Part shown: piece by piece, positions 6,480-11,109 of the stretch | Position numbering within the stretch: the stretch's first letter is position 1 | Layout: each line of letters starts with the position of its first letter | Assembly (NCBI GenBank): GCA_049680295.1 | Contig: JBAUHN010000446.1 | Location: 1-11,109, forward strand | DNA from: JBAUHN01 sp049680295 | GTDB lineage: Bacteria; Pseudomonadota; Alphaproteobacteria; Rhodobacterales; Rhodobacteraceae | Direction of reading: 5' to 3' | Length of the DNA: 11,109 bases | Notes under the pieces: generated by a model | The model's database searches: none | Told to the model about the DNA's origin: nothing | Seen by the model: the letters and a program-made list of their open reading frames with translations, nothing else | Made by a program: the position numbers and the translations under genes

Positions 6480-6502
6480 ACTCGCGCGGATCGTTATGCC
6501 AA
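6475..6502 (-). promoter_or_regulatory. Sigma70-type promoter for lysR
   Basis: On the - strand TTGGCA (6502-6497, five of six consensus) is followed by 16 bases and a perfect TATAAT (6480-6475). Transcription would start near 6468, inside the dyad, with a leader of about 29 bases to the lysR ATG at 6439. The overlap with the dyad predicts negative autoregulation. Confidence 0.6.
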
Positions 6503-6538
6503 GCTTTGATCGAATTATTCACAAACGGGGAAGATCAC

Positions 6539-7537
6539 ATGACATTTATGAACTTAAAGACAGTGCTGGCATCCGCTGTCGTCGCGGGCGTGACTGCCAC
6601 GTCAGCTTTGGCCGCAGACCTCACGATGAACGTGGGCTTTGGTGCGCCGGAGGAATCCATTTACGGGCGATTTGGCAAACTTTTTGAAGCAAAAGCCGAA
6701 GAATATACCGCCGGATCCGTCGATGTGAAGCTGCGCTGCTGCAATCAGATCTCCAGCGAGGATGAGGCGTTCAAAGCAATGCAGCTTGGCACGGTGGATG
6801 GATTTTTCATCACCGCCAACAACGTCTCGCCGCATTGGCCGCTGATGGATGTTACGGTGCTGCCCTATATCTTTCAGAACAAAGATCACCTTGCACGGGT
6901 GCTGGATGGCGAAGTCGGCCAGTATATGAAGGACAAGTTGCAGGAAGATACTAGCGTGCACATGCTGGCCTTTGGACCTGCGCTTTACCGCGATTTTTAT
7001 AACTCGGTGCGTCCCGTCAACACGATGGCCGACATGGATGGTCTGAAAATCCGGGTTCCCAAAAACGAAGTGATGATCGCGACGTTTGAAGCATTTGGCG
7101 CCAACCCGGTGCCGCTGGCCTGGTCCGAGACACCGACGGCCTTGCAAACCGGCACAGTTGATGGCGGCGACAACGGAACCTCGTTTATCCGCGACATGAA
7201 GTTTTACGAATTTGAACCACATTTGGTGATCCTTGAGCACTTCGTTGCCTTTTCACCGCTGTTTGCGTCAGATGCGTTCATGAGCAAGCTGTCGGATGAG
7301 CAGCGCGAGCAGATCATGCGCGCGGCCAATGATGCCGGGGCCGAATTGGCCGTGCAGGTCGCAACCGAGACCGAGGAAATCCGCAACTGGTTGGTCTCGG
7401 ACGGTGGCATGGCGATGACCACGCCGGACAAGACCGATTTCGTTGAAGCCGCAAAAGGGGTGCAGCAGGCCTTTGCCGACAAACGCAGCCCTGAATTCGT
7501 CGAATTGGTTGGCAAGATCCAGGCCGCCGCCGAATAA
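6539..7537 (+). CDS. dctP: TRAP transporter substrate-binding protein, DctP family
   Basis: This 332-residue periplasmic binding protein has a clear Sec signal peptide: basic MTFMNLKT, a hydrophobic stretch, and SALA/AD with cleavage after about residue 25. The mature part has the DctP fold, including GLKIRVPKNEV (about 168-178), whose arginine (about 172) is the conserved residue that salt-bridges the substrate carboxylate. It is followed by GANPVPLAWSETPTALQTGTVDG (split here around residues 187-209), which is the family core. A carboxylate or other organic acid is therefore the likely ligand. A vicinal cysteine pair (RCCNQ, about 66-70) sits where relatives usually have a polar PN-x-QLG-like loop; I see no other cysteine in the mature protein. 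The ATG at 6539 has GGGGAAG five bases upstream. The frame is open to 6470, but that part is not signal-like. It is the first gene of a TRAP-deacylase operon. Confidence 0.95.
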   Translation: MTFMNLKTVLASAVVAGVTATSALAADLTMNVGFGAPEESIYGRFGKLFEAKAEEYTAGSVDVKLRCCNQISSEDEAFKAMQLGTVDGFFITANNVSPHWPLMDVTVLPYIFQNKDHLARVLDGEVGQYMKDKLQEDTSVHMLAFGPALYRDFYNSVRPVNTMADMDGLKIRVPKNEVMIATFEAFGANPVPLAWSETPTALQTGTVDGGDNGTSFIRDMKFYEFEPHLVILEHFVAFSPLFASDAFMSKLSDEQREQIMRAANDAGAELAVQVATETEEIRNWLVSDGGMAMTTPDKTDFVEAAKGVQQAFADKRSPEFVELVGKIQAAAE

Positions 7538-7548
7538 TCAGGCATTTC

Positions 7549-7574
7549 AAGGGGGGCCGAACGGGCCCCCTTTT
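7549..7574 (+). terminator. GC-rich hairpin between dctP and dctQ (attenuator)
   Basis: AAGGGGGGCC (7549-7558), a GAAC loop, and GGGCCCCCTTTT (7563-7574) form a strong stem with one slippage or bulge, followed by four T. It begins 12 bases after the dctP stop and ends 29 bases before dctQ. In TRAP operons such a structure often limits read-through or stabilises the upstream mRNA, so that binding protein exceeds permease. A role as a partial terminator is inferred. Confidence 0.65.
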
Positions 7575-7603
7575 CACATGCTTGACTTACAAAGGATGGC
7601 CCC

Positions 7604-8143
7604 ATGACGGCGTTAAAATGGCTTGAACGGCATTTCGAAGAGTTGATTTGCTGCTCTTGTCTGGTGATCATCGCAGTCTCGGTCTTTGCGCAGGTGATTG
7701 CGCGCTATGTGTTTCAGGTGGCGTTGCACTGGACAGAGGAAACCGCATCTGTAGCGATGGTTTGGGCGGTCTATACCGGTGCGGCACTTTGCGTGCGCGA
7801 ACGGTTTCACATCCGGATAATGGTCGCCGTTTACGCGCTGCCGCCGCGTCTGGGGCGCTACGTGATCTTTGTGGTTGATGCGCTTTGGGCGTTTTTCTGT
7901 CTGTTTATGGTGCGGGTCAGCTGGGACTATCTGTATATTTTCTGGCGCTTCCCCGAAGTTTCGCCCAGCCTTGGTATCAACCAGTTCTATCCGCAGACCA
8001 TATTGGTGATTGGCTATACGCTGATGCTGTTGCGGCTGATCCAATCTTACGTGCAGTGGTACCGGGGCGGCGCGATAGGCCTGCCCGGTATGTTGGCCGA
8101 AGACGGCTCTGACCCGATTGCGGATGATGAGGCGCATATATGA
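7604..8143 (+). CDS. dctQ: TRAP transporter small permease, DctQ family
   Basis: This 179-residue inner-membrane protein has four predicted helices (about residues 13-36, 46-64, 86-108 and 128-148), the normal DctQ number. The conserved WTEE segment (about 43-46) precedes helix two, and RERFHIRI after helix two matches the usual charged loop. Together with DctM it forms the membrane part of the sodium-driven transporter. Helix one carries a CCSC cluster (residues 16-19), which is not a family hallmark that I know. The start has AAAGGA (7591-7596) seven bases upstream. The stop overlaps the dctM start as ATGA, so the two are coupled. The soluble acidic tail (about 160-179) is a little long but not unusual. 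Confidence 0.93.
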   Translation: MTALKWLERHFEELICCSCLVIIAVSVFAQVIARYVFQVALHWTEETASVAMVWAVYTGAALCVRERFHIRIMVAVYALPPRLGRYVIFVVDALWAFFCLFMVRVSWDYLYIFWRFPEVSPSLGINQFYPQTILVIGYTLMLLRLIQSYVQWYRGGAIGLPGMLAEDGSDPIADDEAHI

Positions 8144-9429
8144 GCCCCCTTGCAATTCTGGCGATCTGCTTTGTCGTTCTGACAATCGCAGGCATCCCGC
8201 TGTTTGTGGCCGTTGGCCTGACCACGGCGCTGGCGATATACATCATCGACATACCCTACACGCTTTTGGCGCAAACAGGATACGGCAGCCTGACGCCGTT
8301 TCCATTGCTGACAATCCCGCTGTTTGTTCTGGCCGGGCGGCTGATGGAAGTGGGCGGCATGGCCAATCGTATGATCGGCATTGCGACCGCTCTGGTTGGC
8401 GCTTACCGCGGTTCCATGGGGCTGGTGACCGTCTTTGCCTGCATGTTGTTTGCCGCCCTTTCGGGGTCCGGGCCCGCAACCACCGCAGCGATTGGGTCGG
8501 TCACCGTGCCTGCGATGAAACGCGAAGGGTACGACGTGCCGTTTGCCGCTGCCATCACTGCCAGTGCGGGTGCCTTGGGCAGTCTGATCCCACCGTCAAA
8601 CCTGTTGATCATCTATGGGCTTGTCTCTGAAACCTCTATCCCGCGATTATTCTTGGCGGGATTATTGCCGGGGCTGATGGTCACCATATTGCTGATGGTC
8701 ACAACCTACATCATCGCGCGTCGCCGTGGCTATGGCGGCGATGGCGCTCCGTTTGCGTGGGGTCCCTTTGGCAAAGCCGCCTGGGATGGTAAATGGTCTA
8801 TTGGCGCGCCAATTTTGATCCTTGGTGGTATCTATGGCGGCGCCTTCACCCCGACCGAGGCCGCGGGCGTCGCGGTGTTTTATTCACTGTTCGTGGGTCT
8901 TTTCATCTATCGCGAACTGACGGTGAAAAAGATCATCAACGCTTTGCGGTTTACCGCGTTGCTGACCGGTATCCTGATCCTGCTGACGCCAACACTGGCC
9001 TTTGGTCAGCTGACCGCCTTTTATGACGTGCCGTCGGCGGTGCAAGAGGGCATTACCTCGATCACCACCAATAAATATCTGGTGCTGTTGCTGATCGGTA
9101 TCTTCTACATTTTCATCGGGACGTTCATGGAATCATTGGCGCAGATCGTGCTGTTCACGGCCGTGTTCCTGCCACTGGCCGTGTCCCTGGGTGTCGATCC
9201 GGTCATGTTTGGTATTTTCACCGTCATCACCTGCGAGATTGGGTTCCTGACCCCGCCATTGGGGGCAAACCTGACCGTGGCTGCCCGGATATCCGGCATT
9301 TCGATTGAACGTATTTCAGTTGCGGTTCTGCCATTTATCGCCGCCTATATCGTTGGCATGCTGATCCTGATTGCAATCCCCGATATTGCCGTGGTGCTGC
9401 CCAACTGGCTTTACGGCCCCGCATTCTAG
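8140..9429 (+). CDS. dctM: TRAP transporter large permease, DctM family
   Basis: This 429-residue polytopic membrane protein has the expected length and hydrophobicity for the catalytic TRAP subunit. Signature segments are ALSGSGPATTAAIGS (about 106-120), ASAGALGSLIPPSN (about 141-154), GGIYGGAFTPTEAAG (about 229-243) and, near the end, GFLTPPLGANL. These are the paired hairpin motifs that build the substrate and sodium sites in two inverted halves. It starts at the ATG overlapping the dctQ stop and ends nine bases before the deacylase gene, whose Shine-Dalgarno overlaps the dctM stop codon. With dctP and dctQ it makes a complete importer, and its co-transcription with an amidohydrolase links transport directly to catabolism. 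Confidence 0.95.
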   Translation: MSPLAILAICFVVLTIAGIPLFVAVGLTTALAIYIIDIPYTLLAQTGYGSLTPFPLLTIPLFVLAGRLMEVGGMANRMIGIATALVGAYRGSMGLVTVFACMLFAALSGSGPATTAAIGSVTVPAMKREGYDVPFAAAITASAGALGSLIPPSNLLIIYGLVSETSIPRLFLAGLLPGLMVTILLMVTTYIIARRRGYGGDGAPFAWGPFGKAAWDGKWSIGAPILILGGIYGGAFTPTEAAGVAVFYSLFVGLFIYRELTVKKIINALRFTALLTGILILLTPTLAFGQLTAFYDVPSAVQEGITSITTNKYLVLLLIGIFYIFIGTFMESLAQIVLFTAVFLPLAVSLGVDPVMFGIFTVITCEIGFLTPPLGANLTVAARISGISIERISVAVLPFIAAYIVGMLILIAIPDIAVVLPNWLYGPAF

Positions 9430-9437
9430 GAGCGCGC

Positions 9438-11045
9438 ATGTATGATCTGATCCTGAAGGGCGGCGCGGTATTTGATGGCACCGGCAAAGACAGCTTTACC
9501 GGCGATGTGGCGATCAAGGAGGGCATGATTGCAGCGATCGAGCCGAGCGGCACCCTGCGCGACAGCCTGTCAAAAGAGGTTGTCGATGTATCCGGCCTGA
9601 TCGTGTCGCCGGGGTTTGTCGACATGCACACCCATTCCGATTTCACCCTGATTGCGGATGGGCGCGCCGAAAGTCAGGTGCATCAGGGGGTCACCACCGA
9701 GGTCATCGGCCAATGCGGCGCCAGCTGTGCGCCGGTGAACTCCAAAGATGACATTCGCCGCGTCGCCCCCTGGTACACCGACAAGGCCAAGCATGACACC
9801 TGGCTTGGATTTGGCGATTATCTGGATGTGCTGGACGCCACCGAACTGGGCGTGAATGTCATGGCCTTTGTCGGCCACGGCACTATTCACCGGGCGATTG
9901 TGGGGGGCGAATTGCACCCCGGAGAGCCTGAGGACGTCACCGAAATGGCGCGTCTGGTGGATAAATGCATGGACGAAGGCGCGGGCGGTTTTTCTTCTGG
10001 TCTGGAATATTTTCCGGGCATTCTGGCAGCCCCTGAACATCTGGTGCCACTGTGCGAGGTCGCGGCCAAGTATAAACGGCTATATGCGACCCATGTGCGC
10101 AACCGCGACACCCATTATGATCTGGGCTTTGCCGAAGCGATTGCCACGGCGCGCCAATCCGGTGCCAAGCTTCAGATCAGTCACATCCAGCCGAAATTCG
10201 GCGCGCCTGACTATGCAATGGAACATACGCTTGAAATGATCGAACTGGCGCGCCGTCACGATACTGACATCGCCTTTGACGTCATCCCGCATGACTGGAA
10301 CAATACGCTGATTGCCGCGATCTTGCCGAAATGGGCGCAGGCGGGCACGATTGATGACGTGCTCAAACGTCTTGCTGATCCGGTGCTGCGCGACAAGATC
10401 AAGGCGAACCCGCAGCCGATGTGGCTGATTGTCAAGGCCGAGAAATGGTCAGACATTGTGCTGCTGAATGCGACCCATAACAAAGACCTTGTCGGCGCCG
10501 ATTTTGCCGAGATTGGCCGGATGAGAAACTGCCATCCCTATGATGCGGTGCTCGATATCCTGCTGGAAGAGGGCGATGACATGATGGCCTGCATGTGGGC
10601 ATCCAAGTCGTTTCGCGACAGCGATGTGGATCTGTGCCTGACCCAACCCGAATGTGCGGTCATTTCCGACACGGTCGCCACCGCAAACGAAGGGGTCCTT
10701 AAGGATCATCTGGGGTCTTTAACCGGATATGGCTGGGCCGCGCGGTTCTTGCAATATTACGTGCGCGACCGGGGGGTTTTGACGCTGGCGCAGGGCCTGG
10801 CAAAGCTGACATCGGTGCCGGCTGCGCGATTAGGGCTAAAGGCGCGCGGTTCGTTGCGGGTAGGTTATCACGCCGATATTTGCGTCTTTGATCAGGTGAA
10901 TATCGTCAGCAACGCCACCGCCAAGGATCCGCGCAGGTATGCGTCGGGCATTGCCCATGTCATCGTCAACGGGCAGTTCGCGCTGCGAAATGGTGTACGT
11001 GTGGCCGTGAACGCAGGCAGGGTGATCCGCGAATTTGCAGCCTGA
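9438..11045 (+). CDS. N-acyl-D-amino-acid deacylase-like amidohydrolase (COG3653 type)
   Basis: This 535-residue protein is of the amidohydrolase superfamily, D-aminoacylase group. Metal-site residues by comparison with D-aminoacylase are HTH at 64-66 (in GFVDMHTHSDF), the bridging cysteine at about 93 (in GQCGAS), histidines at about 219 (YATHVR) and 249 (QISHIQ), and an aspartate at about 411 (AVISDTV). The last motif differs from the usual GSDG, so the acyl and amino-acid preference may differ from classic D-aminoacylases. The C-terminal composite sheet (RGSLRVGYHADICVFD) is present. AGGAG (9428-9432) lies five bases before the ATG. It is the last gene of the TRAP operon and is followed by a perfect hairpin. 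It probably deacylates the imported compound in the cytoplasm; an N-acyl-D-amino acid or a related amide is plausible, but the substrate is not proven. Confidence 0.88.
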   Translation: MYDLILKGGAVFDGTGKDSFTGDVAIKEGMIAAIEPSGTLRDSLSKEVVDVSGLIVSPGFVDMHTHSDFTLIADGRAESQVHQGVTTEVIGQCGASCAPVNSKDDIRRVAPWYTDKAKHDTWLGFGDYLDVLDATELGVNVMAFVGHGTIHRAIVGGELHPGEPEDVTEMARLVDKCMDEGAGGFSSGLEYFPGILAAPEHLVPLCEVAAKYKRLYATHVRNRDTHYDLGFAEAIATARQSGAKLQISHIQPKFGAPDYAMEHTLEMIELARRHDTDIAFDVIPHDWNNTLIAAILPKWAQAGTIDDVLKRLADPVLRDKIKANPQPMWLIVKAEKWSDIVLLNATHNKDLVGADFAEIGRMRNCHPYDAVLDILLEEGDDMMACMWASKSFRDSDVDLCLTQPECAVISDTVATANEGVLKDHLGSLTGYGWAARFLQYYVRDRGVLTLAQGLAKLTSVPAARLGLKARGSLRVGYHADICVFDQVNIVSNATAKDPRRYASGIAHVIVNGQFALRNGVRVAVNAGRVIREFAA

Positions 11046-11070
11046 GCAATTGAGTTCAGACTTTAGTCTT

Positions 11071-11098
11071 GTGGCGGGCGTTTTGGGGCGCCCGCCAC
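11071..11098. terminator. Perfect 10-bp GC-rich hairpin after the deacylase gene
   Basis: GTGGCGGGCG (11071-11080) and CGCCCGCCAC (11089-11098) are perfect complements around an 8-base loop (TTTTGGGG), 26 bases after the deacylase stop. There is no T-tract on the right, so it may end transcription with Rho, protect the mRNA 3' end, or be shared with a convergent gene outside the window. The remaining bases to 11109 show nothing else. Confidence 0.6.
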
Positions 11099-11109
11099 CA
11101 GCGGCAGGG

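Noticed and set aside
6489..6512. Direct repeat GATCG (6489-6493 and 6508-6512) in the lysR/TRAP gap as a possible second regulator site.
   Set aside because: Five-base matches of this kind are expected by chance and the flanks do not extend the similarity.
6470..6538. Upstream extension of the TRAP binding-protein frame, starting at 6470.
   Set aside because: It would begin inside the dyad and promoter region and would put 23 non-signal residues before a normal Sec signal peptide.
6602..7240. Long open frame of 212 codons on the strand opposite the TRAP binding protein.
   Set aside because: It is His/Lys/Gln-rich without any recognisable motif, and it mirrors a well-supported gene. Long antisense frames are common in GC-rich DNA.
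7613..8185. Long open frame of 190 codons opposite dctQ.
   Set aside because: It is very basic, has no domain, and lies opposite a gene with clear DctQ helices and motifs.

Overview
The window looks like a chromosomal segment of an alphaproteobacterium, most likely of the Roseobacter/Rhodobacteraceae group. The evidence is the gene content (ccoS, a class I-like PPK2, a DUF3775 protein, a fasciclin lipoprotein, a TRAP transporter), the moderately high GC, and a promoter resembling the Rhodobacter sigma-E (RpoE-ChrR) consensus. I see no mobile element, CRISPR array, tRNA or rRNA. All large reading frames appear intact.

Left part (1-2136): the 3' end of ccoS (cbb3 oxidase assembly, + strand) converges on a polyphosphate kinase 2 gene (- strand). 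PPK2 is divergent from a small DUF3775 protein (+). That gene converges, across a good bidirectional terminator, on a fasciclin-domain lipoprotein (-). The fasciclin gene is preceded by a sequence with the TGATCC / N18 / TA-rich arrangement of singlet-oxygen sigma-E promoters.

Right part (2324-11045): this is a compact catabolic-looking locus built around a LysR regulator. On the - strand the order is lysR, an amidohydrolase of the YtcJ / N-substituted formamide deformylase type, a CobW-family (G3E) P-loop GTPase, and a GNAT acetyltransferase. The last three are joined by 4-nt stop/start overlaps. Divergent from lysR on the + strand lie a complete tripartite TRAP transporter (substrate-binding protein, small and large permease) and an N-acyl-D-amino-acid deacylase-like amidohydrolase. 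The lysR/TRAP intergenic region holds a perfect 8-bp inverted repeat embedded in overlapping back-to-back promoter elements.

Working model (inference): TRAP imports an anionic N-acyl or N-formyl compound and LysR senses it. The two metal-dependent amidohydrolases cleave amide bonds, and the CobW protein may supply metal to the amidohydrolase it is co-translated with. The GNAT enzyme may act on a released amine. The chemistry of the substrate cannot be read from the sequence.
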